Shown here piece by piece: positions 7,218 through 15,761 of a DNA stretch of 64,000 bases. Every line of letters begins with the position of its first letter. The stretch's first letter is position 1. A model generated the notes under the pieces. That model was not told the DNA's origin. It ran no database searches and worked only from the letters and a program-made list of their open reading frames with translations. A program made the translations under genes and the position numbers. Source of the stretch: Streptomyces spororaveus (GTDB taxonomy: Bacteria > Actinomycetota > Actinomycetes > Streptomycetales > Streptomycetaceae); assembly GCF_016755875.1 (NCBI RefSeq), contig NZ_BNED01000005.1, positions 1,364,001-1,428,000 of the forward strand. The letters are read 5' to 3'.

Positions 7218-9263
7218 TCAGCCCATCACGAACTCGCACCAGACGCACTTGCCGCCGCCCCGCGGCTCCACGCCCCAGACGTCCGCCAGGCGGTCCACCA
7301 GCATCAGGCCCCGTCCCGAGACGCCCGACTCCCCCGCCTCGCGGCGGCGCGGCAGCGCGCTGGAGCGGTCCTCCACCTCCACCCTCAGTCGGCGCTGGGG
7401 GCCCGCCAGGACGCGCAGGGTGACGATCGCCGGGCCGTCCGTGTGCATCAGGGCGTTCACGATCAGCTCGTCCGCGACGAGTTCGATCTCGTCGGCCCGT
7501 TCCCGGGCGCCCCACGAGCGGACCGCCGCCCCGATCATGTGCCGGGCCGCCACCAGGGCCTCCGGGTCTCCCGGGGCCACGTGCTGCTGGAGGCGTCCGC
7601 CGCCCTCCTGGGCGGCCACCACGTTGCGGTGCAGCAGGAGCAGTGCCATGTCGTCGTCCCCGCCCCGTTCGTCGACGATCTCGCACAGCAGGTCCGCCAG
7701 GTGCTGGAGGTCCGCCGGTCCGCGGCGGATGTGGGCGGTCAGGAGCTGGATCCCGTCGTCGAGGTCGGCGCCGGGCTGTTCCACCAGGCCGTCGGTGCAC
7801 AGCAGGATCGTCTCCCCCGGGTCCAGCTCCACCGTGGTCACCGGGTACTCCAGGCGGCCGAACTCCGCCGAGAGGCCGAGCGGCATCCCGCCCGCCACCG
7901 GAAGCCGGTTGCAGTCCCCGTCGCGGGTGCGCAGCAGCGGGTCTATGTGGCCCGCGCGGACCACCTGGAGGACGCCCGTCGAGAGGTCGGCCTCGACGTA
8001 CGTGCAGGTCGCGAACCGGTCGGTGTCCAGCTCGTGCAGGAAGACGGAGGCCCGGGCCATGACCGTGCCGGGCGAGTGCCCCTCGGCGGCGTAGGCGCGC
8101 AGCACGATCCGCAGCTGGCCCATGACGGCCGCGGCGTGCGTGTCGTGGCCCTGGACGTCGCCGATGACGGCGCCGACCCGGCCCCCGGGCAGCGGGATGA
8201 CGTCGTACCAGTCGCCGCCGATGTCCTGGCCCATCCGGGCGGAGCGGTAGCGTACGGCGATCTCGCCGCCGGCCACCGACGGTATCCGCCGCGGCAGCAT
8301 GGCCTGCTGGAGGCCCTCGGCCAGGTCGTGCTCCTGCTCCAGCAGCATGGCCCGCTGGAGGCTCTGCGCGATGCTGCTGCCCAGGGCGACGAGCAGGTTG
8401 CGCTCCTCCTGGGTGAACCCGTCCTTGTCCTGGTAGAGGAGTCCGATCGCGCCGATCGGGCGGGCCTGGGCGATGAGCGGCAGGTAGGCGGCGGCCGAGA
8501 TCCGCATGTACGAGATCTTCGCCCAGAGCCCGGGGTAGTCCCGGGCGAATTCCTGCGCCGAGTCGAGGAAGCGCGGCTCCAGCGAGCGGACGACCTCGCT
8601 CATCGGGTACTGCTCGTCGACGCGCGTGTAGCGGGTGCCGGGCACGAAGCTGTCCTCCGGGCCCTCGGCGACCAGGTGGATGCGGCCCGCTTCGACGAGG
8701 CCCATCACCATGCCCATCGAGCCGAGTCGTTCCAGGCCGTGGGCGTCGCCGATGACGTCGATGACGTCCTGCACGGTCCGGGCGTGCGCGAGGGCGGCGG
8801 TGGTGGACTCGACCACCGACGTCTGGCGGCGCCGCTCCTCGTCCAGGCCGAGCCGCTCCGCCGAGTGGCTGAGCTCGTCGGTGGCGTCCCGGACGATGCC
8901 GATGATCCGGTACGGGCGGCCGTCCTGGCCGCGCATGACGCGGCCCTGGGTGTGCGTCCAGCGCAGCCGCCCGTCGTGGCAGCGGATCCGGAAGTAGGCA
9001 CCGTAGCTGTCCTCGCCGCTCTTGAGGGCGGAGGACACGAGGGCGTCGAGCCGGGTCCCTTCGGTGGCGGGGACGCGCGGGTTGAGCGACTCGGGCCGTC
9101 CGTCGTACTCGTCGGGAGTCGTGTCGAAAACGTCCAGGGCGGCTTCGTCCATGTGCATGAGACCGGTGACCAGGTCCCAGTCGAAACTGCCCATGCGGTT
9201 CAGCGAGAGCGACCGGTCCGGGTGTGCGGGCCAGTCGTCCGGCAGCGATACGGTGGTCGGCAC
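7218..9263 (-). CDS. PAS-GAF-PP2C(SpoIIE)-HATPase regulatory phosphatase
   Basis: A protein of about 681 aa with four domains. A PAS fold (residues ~20-115) carries DGRPYRIIGIVRDATDE. A GAF domain follows at ~130-290. The PP2C/SpoIIE phosphatase at ~300-520 has GGDWYDVIPLPGGRVGAVIGDVQGHDTHAA, LCTDGLVE and DDDMALLLLHR, with metal-binding Asp residues intact. An RsbW-like ATPase at ~545-680 has ELVADELIVNALMH and GRGLMLVDRL. Such proteins act in anti-anti-sigma/anti-sigma partner switching. GTG 9263 is preferred because GGTGGA precedes it; the frame stays open to GTG 9281 without a ribosome-binding site. It lies just downstream of the DUF6777 lipoprotein gene. Confidence 0.9.
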   Translation of the reverse strand: MPTTVSLPDDWPAHPDRSLSLNRMGSFDWDLVTGLMHMDEAALDVFDTTPDEYDGRPESLNPRVPATEGTRLDALVSSALKSGEDSYGAYFRIRCHDGRLRWTHTQGRVMRGQDGRPYRIIGIVRDATDELSHSAERLGLDEERRRQTSVVESTTAALAHARTVQDVIDVIGDAHGLERLGSMGMVMGLVEAGRIHLVAEGPEDSFVPGTRYTRVDEQYPMSEVVRSLEPRFLDSAQEFARDYPGLWAKISYMRISAAAYLPLIAQARPIGAIGLLYQDKDGFTQEERNLLVALGSSIAQSLQRAMLLEQEHDLAEGLQQAMLPRRIPSVAGGEIAVRYRSARMGQDIGGDWYDVIPLPGGRVGAVIGDVQGHDTHAAAVMGQLRIVLRAYAAEGHSPGTVMARASVFLHELDTDRFATCTYVEADLSTGVLQVVRAGHIDPLLRTRDGDCNRLPVAGGMPLGLSAEFGRLEYPVTTVELDPGETILLCTDGLVEQPGADLDDGIQLLTAHIRRGPADLQHLADLLCEIVDERGGDDDMALLLLHRNVVAAQEGGGRLQQHVAPGDPEALVAARHMIGAAVRSWGARERADEIELVADELIVNALMHTDGPAIVTLRVLAGPQRRLRVEVEDRSSALPRRREAGESGVSGRGLMLVDRLADVWGVEPRGGGKCVWCEFVMG

Positions 9264-9288
9264 CGATCCACCATGACACACGGGCCGG

Positions 9289-10560
9289 TCAGGCGCTCTC
9301 CAGCGGAGGGGCCTCGACCGGGGGCTGCGGCTGCGGGTCCGCGTCCGGGACCGCGAAGGGGTCGGACGGGCTGTAAGGGGCGTAGGGGTCGGACGGGATG
9401 TCCGGGTTGAACGGGTCGACGGGGTCGGCGGGCAGCGGGGCCGTTCCGCCGGGGTCCAGCGGCGGCAGGTCGGCCGGGAACTCCGGGCGATGGGCGGACG
9501 GCGGCAGCTGCGGCTGCTCCGGTTCCAGCGGCCGGGTGGACGGGTTCGACGGCGCGGCCGGGTTCTGCGGCGGGTTCCCGCCGGGTGCGCTCTGCGAGGC
9601 CTGCGAGTCCTGCGCGCAGTCCGCCGCTCCGGGCTGCGGCGCCGCCGCCGGAGCGTTCGGCGAGGCGGGTGAGGCCGGTGCGGCCTGGCTCGGCGGGCAG
9701 GGGTCGCCGGACGCGGATCCGGACGGGGTGACCGGCCCGTCCGGGATGCCGGCGGACGGGTCGTACGGGGGCAGCGCCTTCGGCGTCCGGTCCTGGGCGC
9801 CGTCGTCGCCCCGCTTGCGCTCGATCCAGGTGTTGTCGGCGATGTTGACGATCACCAGGCTGTTGATCACGTGGGTGGTGGGTTCGATGACGACGACCTG
9901 GTTGGCCTGGTAACCGCTCCACGGGTCGCCCTTGTGCACGGGAGATCCCTTGGCCGTGCGCGGGGAGGCCAGCGGGTTTCCGCAGCCGCAGCGGACCCGG
10001 GGCATGCCGTGCTCGTCCACGAGGACGGCGGTGCCGGCCTGGAGGACGGACTGGAAGGCGTCGGCCGCGCCGTCGCGGAAGGCGTGGTTGGTGACCCGGG
10101 TGTCGGCTCGCAGGACGACGGGCGTCAGGCCGCGCAGGAACTCGGGGATCTTCTCCTGTTCGATGTCGATCGCGTCGGCGAAGGCACGGGCCTTGCCCTC
10201 GTCGTCCGTCAGGAAGCGGACCTGCTGTTCCACGTCGCAGCTGCCGAGCCGCTGGGTTCCTCCGTACAGGCCGGGGGTGGCCGCGTTGACGGTGCGGATG
10301 CCCTGGCCGGTCGGGTTGGGCAGCGGGGGCTGCACGGGGGCGGACTCGGCGGTGGCCGAGGAGGCGGTGAAGGGGTTCGGGCCGGCGGACGCCACGGGCT
10401 GGAGGTAGACCTCCTGGCTCTCGGCCCCGGGCGCGCCCTTGGGCTCCTGCGGGCTGCCGCAGGCCGCGGCGAGGAGGCCGAGGAGGGCGAAGAGGGCGGC
10501 TCCGGCGGGTGCATGACGACGCGATGCCTGACGCGGTGTCGGAAGTGACGGACCGTTCAC
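9289..10560 (-). CDS. DUF6777-type lipoprotein with long Pro-rich tail
   Basis: GTG 10560 follows GGGAGA at the right distance and gives 423 aa. A twin-arginine-flavoured charged head, a hydrophobic core and the lipobox LAAACG (Cys at about residue 34) predict a lipoprotein. The mature domain (~residues 85-270) has the DUF6777 pattern: TPGLYGGTQRLGSCDVEQQVRFL, GLTPVVLRADTRVTNH, GMPRVRCGCGNPL and VIVNIADNTWIERK. The last 150 residues are Pro/Ala/Asp-rich and look like a wall-spanning linker. It is upstream of the PP2C regulator on the same strand, which suggests a surface sensor paired with a cytoplasmic signalling protein (inference). Confidence 0.82.
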   Translation of the reverse strand: MNGPSLPTPRQASRRHAPAGAALFALLGLLAAACGSPQEPKGAPGAESQEVYLQPVASAGPNPFTASSATAESAPVQPPLPNPTGQGIRTVNAATPGLYGGTQRLGSCDVEQQVRFLTDDEGKARAFADAIDIEQEKIPEFLRGLTPVVLRADTRVTNHAFRDGAADAFQSVLQAGTAVLVDEHGMPRVRCGCGNPLASPRTAKGSPVHKGDPWSGYQANQVVVIEPTTHVINSLVIVNIADNTWIERKRGDDGAQDRTPKALPPYDPSAGIPDGPVTPSGSASGDPCPPSQAAPASPASPNAPAAAPQPGAADCAQDSQASQSAPGGNPPQNPAAPSNPSTRPLEPEQPQLPPSAHRPEFPADLPPLDPGGTAPLPADPVDPFNPDIPSDPYAPYSPSDPFAVPDADPQPQPPVEAPPLESA

Positions 10561-10633
10561 TTGAATCTCCCTTTCGCCCCGGTTGCTCCCTCTTGTCTGC
10601 CGCATCCACGCAGGAGTCGCAACCGGAGCACAT

Positions 10634-10649
10634 CTTGAACATGTTCAAG
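10634..10649. promoter_or_regulatory. Palindromic operator I (TTGAAC...GTTCAA)
   Basis: CTTGAACATGTTCAAG is a perfect 16-bp palindrome in the divergent region between the DUF6777 and YndJ-like genes. Its centre lies 41 bp (about four helical turns) from the centre of a second palindrome of the same consensus. Paired sites like this are typical of TetR-family repressors; none is encoded next to it. Confidence 0.65.
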
Positions 10650-10675
10650 GAACGGCGTAGGCTCCACACCGTGAG

Positions 10676-10689
10676 TTGAACGCGTTCAA
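10676..10689. promoter_or_regulatory. Palindromic operator II (TTGAAC...GTTCAA)
   Basis: TTGAACGCGTTCAA is a perfect 14-bp palindrome differing from operator I only in the two central bases. It ends 32 bp before the YndJ-like start codon, so it probably controls the 10722-13620 operon. Confidence 0.65.
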
Positions 10690-10721
10690 GGCGTTCGGCC
10701 GCGTTTTCGGGGGAGTCCAGG

Positions 10722-11630
10722 GTGACGGTACTGGTGAACATGATCGTCACCCTGGGCATGATCTACGTGGTCCCGGCCGGCCTTCGGCTCATCCACCCGG
10801 CCCGGTTCCTGCGGACGGCCAGGCTCTGGCCGCTCGCGGCCGCACCCGGGGCCCTGTGCCTGTGGCTGCCCCGCGGAGCACCCGCCGCCGCGCTGGCCGC
10901 GCTGTACGCGGCGGCCTGCCTGGCCCTCGCCGCCCGGGCCCCGGTCCGGCTGCCGCGCGCCCCCTCCCCCTCCACCGCCCGGCCCGCCCCGTCCGAGATC
11001 GCCGTCGCCACCGCGCTGGTCTCGCCGTCGATCGCCGCCACCGCCCTCGTCGCCGAGCGTGCCGGGTACCGGCTCTTCGGCTTCGACCTCGACATCCTGG
11101 CGCTGACCGTGCCCCACTTCCACTTCGCCGGATTCACCGCCGCCCTGGTCGCCGGGCTCGTGTGCCGCGCCGTGGGCGGCCGTGCCGGGACCGGCCGCCT
11201 CGCGCGCTGGGCCGCGTACAGCGTCCCCGCGGGGACGCTGCTCGTACTTCTCGGCTACTTCGTCGACGACTGGGCCGAGCTGCTGGGCGCGGTGGTCCTG
11301 ACCGGCGGGATGTGGGCCGTGGCACTGCTCACCTGGCGGGAGATCCGGCCCTCCGGCGCGGACCGGACCGCACGGGCACTGCTCGCCACCTCGGCGGCCG
11401 TCCTCGTGGCCACCATGCTGCTCGCCCTGTGGTGGGCGGCCGGCGAGGCCACCGGGATCCCGCACCCCACCCTGACCTGGATGGCCGCCACGCACGGCCT
11501 CGGCAACGCCCTCGGATTCGCCCTGTGCTCGGTGCTCGCCTGGCGCCGACTGGGCGCCGACCGCCTCAAGACCGGCACCGGCACCGCCATCAGCACCGGC
11601 ACCACCGATCGACTGGAGACCTCGCGATGA
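10722..11630 (+). CDS. YndJ-like multi-pass membrane protein
   Basis: GTG 10722 follows GGGAG and gives 302 aa. About eight hydrophobic segments span the protein. The central LALTVPHFHFAGFTAALVAGLV and the later HGLGNALGFALCSVLAWR are characteristic of YndJ-family proteins, whose function is not known. Its stop overlaps the next start (ATGA at 11627-11630), showing translational coupling with the DUF1990 gene. The two palindromes upstream suggest regulation by a TetR-type repressor. Confidence 0.78.
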   Translation: MTVLVNMIVTLGMIYVVPAGLRLIHPARFLRTARLWPLAAAPGALCLWLPRGAPAAALAALYAAACLALAARAPVRLPRAPSPSTARPAPSEIAVATALVSPSIAATALVAERAGYRLFGFDLDILALTVPHFHFAGFTAALVAGLVCRAVGGRAGTGRLARWAAYSVPAGTLLVLLGYFVDDWAELLGAVVLTGGMWAVALLTWREIRPSGADRTARALLATSAAVLVATMLLALWWAAGEATGIPHPTLTWMAATHGLGNALGFALCSVLAWRRLGADRLKTGTGTAISTGTTDRLETSR

Positions 11631-12160
11631 CCCGCCTCATCAGCGCCGGCCAGGACACCGTCAACTACCCCGACCGGGGTGCGACGGCCCACCGGGCGCT
11701 GCCCGCCGGATACAACCACCTGCACCACCGCACCCGCCTCGGACACGGCCGGGCCGTCTTCGAGGCCGCCGGCACCGCGGTCACCACCTTCCACGCCCAC
11801 CGGACCTCCGGCATGCGCGTCCAGGCCGATGTCGGCGCGGTCCGGCCCGGCAGCCGGGTGATCGTCGGGATCGGCCTCGGGCCGCTGCGGATCGATGCTC
11901 CGTGCCAGGTGATCTGGACCGCGTACGAGCCCGCCCGCATCGGTTTCGCCTACGGAACCCTGGCCGGGCACCCCGAATGCGGCGAGGAGTCCTTCATCGT
12001 GGACATGGACCCCGACGGCACGGTGTGGTTCACGGTCACCGCCTTCAGCCGCCCGAACACCTGGTACACCCGCCTCGCCGGCCCGGTGGTCCCCTTCCTC
12101 CAGCTGTCCTACGCCCGCCTGCTCGGTCACCACCTGCGCAAGCTGGCCACCACCGGCTGA
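11627..12160 (+). CDS. DUF1990 family protein
   Basis: A 177-aa soluble protein coupled by a 4-base overlap to the YndJ-like gene. It shows the DUF1990 pattern: FEAAGTAVTTFHAHR, VIVGIGLGPLRIDAPCQVIW, RIGFAYGTLAGHPECGEESFIV and FTVTAFSRPNTWYTRLAGP. DUF1990 proteins are related in fold to lipid-binding START-like proteins and recur next to YndJ and lipase maturation factor genes in actinomycetes. The substrate is unknown; a lipid or membrane role is inferred from its neighbours. Confidence 0.85.
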   Translation: MTRLISAGQDTVNYPDRGATAHRALPAGYNHLHHRTRLGHGRAVFEAAGTAVTTFHAHRTSGMRVQADVGAVRPGSRVIVGIGLGPLRIDAPCQVIWTAYEPARIGFAYGTLAGHPECGEESFIVDMDPDGTVWFTVTAFSRPNTWYTRLAGPVVPFLQLSYARLLGHHLRKLATTG

Positions 12161-12180
12161 CGGGTCCGATACTGGAGGGG

Positions 12181-13620
12181 ATGGACTGGTTCACGGCGCC
12201 CGGATACTGGCTCGCCCGGCTGGTCTTCCAGCGGGCCCTGGCCGGGGTCTACCTCGTCGCCTTCCTCGGGGCCGCCCTGCAGTTCCGGGCCCTGATCGGG
12301 GCGCACGGCATGACGCCCGTACCGCGCTACATACGGTACGTGCCCTTCCGGCGCGCCCCGAGCCTCTTCCAACTGCGCTACTCCGACCGGCTCTTCGCCG
12401 GCTGCGCCTGGGGCGGCGCGGCACTGGCCGCGGCCCTGGCCGCCGGGGCCGGGGACGAGGTGCCGCTGGGCGCGGCCATGGCCATGTGGGCCGTGCTGTG
12501 GCTGCTCTACCTCTCGATCGTGAACGTGGGGCAGACCTGGTACTCCTTCGGCTGGGAGTCGCTGCTGCTGGAAGTGGGCTTCCTCGCCGTGTTCCTCGGC
12601 AACGCGCGGGCCGGTCCGCCCGTGCTGGTGCTGTGGCTGCTGCGCTGGGTGCTCTTCCGCGTGGAATTCGGGGCCGGGCTGATCAAGATCCGCGGGGACC
12701 CCTGCTGGCGCAAGCTGACCTGCCTGTACTTCCACCACGAGACGCAGCCGATGGCCGGGCCGCTGAGCTGGTTCTTCCACCATCTGCCGAAACCGCTGCA
12801 CCGGGTGGAGTGCGCCGCCAACCACGTGACCCAACTCGTCGTCCCGGTCCTGCTGTTCACCCCGCAGCCGGTGGCCTCGTACGCCGCCGGGATCATCATC
12901 GCGACGCAGCTGTGGCTGGTGCTCTCGGGTAATTTCGCCTGGCTGAACTGGCTGACGATCACGCTGGCCGTCTCGGCCGTGGACTTCACCGGACTGGTGG
13001 GCGCTCCCCCGGCGGCCGCCTCGCGCACGGGTCCGGTGTGGTTCGTGGTCCTGGTGTGCGCGGTGACCGCACTCGTCCTGTTCCTCAGCCGGCACCCGGT
13101 GCTCAACATGATCTCGCGCCGTCAGGTGATGAACCGCTCCTTCGACGCGCTGCACCTGGTCAACACCTACGGGGCCTTCGGCTCGGTCGGCCGGGTCCGG
13201 ATGGAGGTGGTGGTGGAGGGCACCGCGGACCGGGTGCCGCGCGCGGACGGGGACTGGCGCGCGTACGGCTTCAAGGGCAAGCCGGGGGAACCGCGCCGGG
13301 TTCCCCGCCAGTTCGCCCCGTACCACCTGCGCCTGGACTGGCTGATGTGGTTCGCCGCGATCTCCCCCGACTACGCGCGGGACTGGTTCGGCCCGTTCGT
13401 GGAGCGGCTGCTGGCGGGCGACCGGGACACGCTGCGGCTGCTGCGCGAGAACCCGTTCCCGGACGCCCCGCCCGTTCATGTCCGCGCCCTGCTGTACCGC
13501 TACCGGTTCACCACCTGGCGGGAGCTGCGCGAGACGGGGGCCTGGTGGCACCGCACGCTGGTGCGCGAGTACCTCCCGCCGACCCGCCTCGCGGACGCGC
13601 ACCGCTCAGAGCCCGAGTAG
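12181..13620 (+). CDS. Lipase maturation factor (LMF1-like) family membrane protein
   Basis: ATG 12181 is immediately preceded by a strong GGAGGGG. The 479-aa product has at least six membrane helices in the first 330 residues. It carries the LMF signature WYSFGWESLLLEVGFLAVFL, then RWVLFRVEFGAGLIKIRGDPCWR, and a soluble tail with FGSVGRVRMEVVVEGT and the FAPYHLRLDWLMWFAA motif. In animals LMF1 is an ER chaperone for lipases; bacterial homologues are uncharacterised. It closes the operon begun by the YndJ-like gene. Its last 15 bases overlap the end of the convergent epimerase gene. Confidence 0.88.
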   Translation: MDWFTAPGYWLARLVFQRALAGVYLVAFLGAALQFRALIGAHGMTPVPRYIRYVPFRRAPSLFQLRYSDRLFAGCAWGGAALAAALAAGAGDEVPLGAAMAMWAVLWLLYLSIVNVGQTWYSFGWESLLLEVGFLAVFLGNARAGPPVLVLWLLRWVLFRVEFGAGLIKIRGDPCWRKLTCLYFHHETQPMAGPLSWFFHHLPKPLHRVECAANHVTQLVVPVLLFTPQPVASYAAGIIIATQLWLVLSGNFAWLNWLTITLAVSAVDFTGLVGAPPAAASRTGPVWFVVLVCAVTALVLFLSRHPVLNMISRRQVMNRSFDALHLVNTYGAFGSVGRVRMEVVVEGTADRVPRADGDWRAYGFKGKPGEPRRVPRQFAPYHLRLDWLMWFAAISPDYARDWFGPFVERLLAGDRDTLRLLRENPFPDAPPVHVRALLYRYRFTTWRELRETGAWWHRTLVREYLPPTRLADAHRSEPE

Positions 13621-14589
13621 CGCGGCCTCCCGCTCCGCGGAGATGCCGTTGGCCGGCCGGTCGGGGCGCTGCGGGGCGGCCCCGCCGAGCGAGCGCAGCC
13701 AGTCCCAGGTGTCGGCCACGGTCTCCTCGACCGGCCGGCACGTCAGGCCGGCCGCCAACGCCTTGGAGACGTTCCCGCGATGTATGTGGTCGTAGGCCTC
13801 GCCCTCGGGGACCCAGACCGGGAGCTCGGTCCAGGGTTCCACGCCCGCCTCCAGGAGCCGGGACGGGTCGGTCCAGCGCAGTTCGGCGCCGCCCCCGGTG
13901 ACGGCCGCGCAGGCGTCGAGGAGGCTGCCCATCGTGGCGTGCCCGGCCGGGCAGACCAGGTTGTACGCGCCCGCGCGCCCCTCCGCTCCGGCGTCCAGGG
14001 TCCAGCGTGCGAGGTCGCGTACGTCGATGTACTGGATCGGGAGCGCGCTCGGTCCGGGGGCGAGCACCGGGCCGCCGCGGGCGGTGCGGTTCAGCCACCA
14101 CGGCAGCCGGCCGACGTTCTCGTAGGGGCCGAGGATCAGCCCGGCGCGAGCCAGCAGGGCGCGGTCCCCGAAGGCGTCGAGGGCGGCGAGTTCACCGCCC
14201 CGCTTGTCCTCGGCGTAGGCGTTCGCCCCGGCGTCCGGCGAACCTCCGACCAGCTCGCCGTCCTCGTCGAGGCCGGCCGGAGCGGGGTAGGCGTACACCG
14301 AGCGGCTGGAGATGTACGCGTACCGTCCGGCCCGTTCGCGCAGCAGGCGGGTGCTGTCGCGTACCGCGGTGGGGGCACCGCCCCAGGTGTCGACGACCAG
14401 GTCCCACTCCCCCGCGCCGAGGGCGGCCAGGCCTCCCGGGGCGGTACGGTCGCCGTGCAGGGCGGAGGTGCCCGGCGGGGGCGCGTGGTGTCCGCGGTGG
14501 AAGACGGTCACCTCCCAGCCCCGGGTGAGGGCGTCCTCGGTGATCGCGCGTCCGACGAATTCTGTACCACCCAGCATCAGAAGCTTCAT
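13606..14589 (-). CDS. NAD-dependent epimerase/reductase-like protein (extended SDR)
   Basis: ATG 14589 gives 327 aa starting MKLLMLGGTEFVGRAITED, the Rossmann nucleotide-binding motif with a GGTxFVG variant. The strand DLVVDTWGGAP and the active-site segment YISSRSVYAYP follow; further on are YAEDKRGGE and YIDVRDLARWTLDA. These match NAD-dependent epimerase/dehydratase proteins of the atypical group whose substrates are mostly unknown. The 3' end overlaps the convergent lipase maturation factor gene by 15 bp. Confidence 0.88.
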   Translation of the reverse strand: MKLLMLGGTEFVGRAITEDALTRGWEVTVFHRGHHAPPPGTSALHGDRTAPGGLAALGAGEWDLVVDTWGGAPTAVRDSTRLLRERAGRYAYISSRSVYAYPAPAGLDEDGELVGGSPDAGANAYAEDKRGGELAALDAFGDRALLARAGLILGPYENVGRLPWWLNRTARGGPVLAPGPSALPIQYIDVRDLARWTLDAGAEGRAGAYNLVCPAGHATMGSLLDACAAVTGGGAELRWTDPSRLLEAGVEPWTELPVWVPEGEAYDHIHRGNVSKALAAGLTCRPVEETVADTWDWLRSLGGAAPQRPDRPANGISAEREAALLGL

Positions 14590-14709
14590 GCGCACCACCC
14601 TGCCGGGGCGGGTGGGCCGGCGGAAGCGGTGATCGCCGTCAGCGATGACGCTCAGGGCGTAGCCGGGAGGGGAACTCGGCAGGACCGGGCGGAGACCTCC
14701 GGGCACGGC

Positions 14710-14744
14710 AGCGCCCCCGGTGCGCATAGGCACGAGGGGGCGCT
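14710..14744. terminator. Hairpin downstream of the 57-aa peptide gene
   Basis: AGCGCCCCC (14710-14718) and GGGGGCGCT (14736-14744) pair perfectly across a 17-base loop. The hairpin begins 17 bp after the stop of the small minus-strand gene ending at 14761, which supports that short gene as a real transcription unit. Confidence 0.6.
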
Positions 14745-14760
14745 CGGCACCGCTCTGCGG

Positions 14761-14934
14761 CTAGTCGATACCGGGCAGGATGTGCGCTTCCGCCAGGTCG
14801 TCCTCGTAGCCGGCCAGCCGGATCGGGGCGGATCGGGCCCAGACCTCAAGGCTTCCGAGTTCGTCGGTCCGGGCCTTCGCCCGTGTTCCCGTCCGCTCCA
14901 TGACCGTCGGTTCGGGCTTGGTCTTCTCAGTCAC
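14761..14934 (-). CDS. Small 57-residue protein, possible peptide precursor
   Basis: GTG 14934 is preceded by an ideal AAAGGAG six bases upstream. The product has a charged, Glu/Lys/Arg-rich first half (MTEKTKPEPTVMERTG when GTG is read as Met) and a denser second half with SLEVWARSAPIRL, AGYEDDLAEA and the C-terminus HILPGID. It has no membrane helix or export signal. The leader/core-like division recalls ribosomally made peptide precursors, but no modifying enzyme or transporter is adjacent, so it may just be a small conserved protein. A dedicated terminator follows. Confidence 0.6.
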   Translation of the reverse strand: MTEKTKPEPTVMERTGTRAKARTDELGSLEVWARSAPIRLAGYEDDLAEAHILPGID

Positions 14935-15071
14935 CGCGCACTCCTTTGTGTCGCGCAACCCGGCAAGCGGACCGCGAGCCGGGCAAGGGATGAAAGGTTT
15001 CCGGACGCGGTGGCGCCTTGGTGGAGCGCGGCCCGGGTGGGGGCCGTCTTGATGCCCAAGGTTACACATAT

Positions 15072-15087
15072 GAGCGGACCTCCGCTC
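15072..15087. promoter_or_regulatory. Inverted repeat upstream of the 57-aa peptide gene
   Basis: GAGCGGA and TCCGCTC flank a CC dinucleotide, forming a 16-bp near-palindrome about 140 bp upstream of the small gene. On the minus strand an AT-rich CATATG box follows directly, so the repeat may be an operator over the promoter. Confidence 0.4.
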
Positions 15088-15215
15088 GATAGGAAGGCAA
15101 AATCCGCTGCGCCCTCTTACTTTCGCTCCTAGTTCAGCAAGTCGTGGGCCTGCGGGTACGTGGCGGGTGATCTGCTCGACCCCGGACGCGCGGGGCGTGA
15201 CGGAGGGGGTCGGCG

Positions 15216-15749
15216 GTGGCGAGGTCCGAAGTGCCCGAGGGTCAAGTCCCTTACGTCACAAGCGTGCTGGAGCTGATGGAGCTGCTGCGCACCGACCCGG
15301 AGGACCAGGGCCTGCGCACCGCGGCCCTGCTGCGCCGCTCGCACCCCTTCGACAAGGAACTGCAGATCGCGGGCCTGGTGCACCGGCTCGGGCGTTTGCT
15401 CCGTCTGAGTGACGAGTCGGTTACCGTCGGGGTGGCGGCGGAGTCGATCCGCCCGCTGCTGGGCGAGCGGGTGGCCCGGCTGGTACGACTGCAGTCGCCG
15501 CGGCACCGGCCCACCAGTGAACACGGCGGACACGGCGGACACGGCGGACACCGCGACAGCGTCGACGCCGAGGCGGTGGCCACCCTGTGCCAGGCCCGGG
15601 ACTCGGCCGCGGCGGCCGGCCTGGACGCGGGCGTGCTGGAGGACTGGCAGCCGCTGCTGGAACTGGTCGCCGCCGGTTCCTGCCGGGTCGCACCCTCCGG
15701 AAAAGCGCTCGACCCCCTCGGTGCACCGAGGGGGTCGAGAAGGCGCTAG
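15216..15749 (+). CDS. HD-domain-like small protein with degenerate metal site
   Basis: GTG 15216 gives 177 aa. Residues ~15-70 (VLELMELLRTDP, HPFDKELQIAGLVHRLGRLL) resemble the start of HD-fold oxygenase/phosphohydrolase proteins. The canonical His-Asp pair reads His-Arg here, so metal binding may be lost. A Gly-Gly-His tandem repeat (three copies, 9-bp DNA repeat near 15525-15550) interrupts the second half. The final codons run through a 32-bp perfect palindrome that also serves as terminator. No operon partner on this strand. Function unknown. Confidence 0.6.
   Translation: MARSEVPEGQVPYVTSVLELMELLRTDPEDQGLRTAALLRRSHPFDKELQIAGLVHRLGRLLRLSDESVTVGVAAESIRPLLGERVARLVRLQSPRHRPTSEHGGHGGHGGHRDSVDAEAVATLCQARDSAAAAGLDAGVLEDWQPLLELVAAGSCRVAPSGKALDPLGAPRGSRRR
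15708..15739. terminator. 32-bp perfect palindrome, bidirectional terminator
   Basis: The sequence from CTCGACCCCCTCGG to its exact complement CCGAGGGGGTCGAG is a continuous palindrome with no unpaired loop base beyond the centre. It lies between convergent genes, inside the last codons of the plus-strand gene and 23 bp from the stop of the minus-strand SDR gene. Confidence 0.75.
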
Positions 15750-15761
15750 GAGGCTCCGGGG

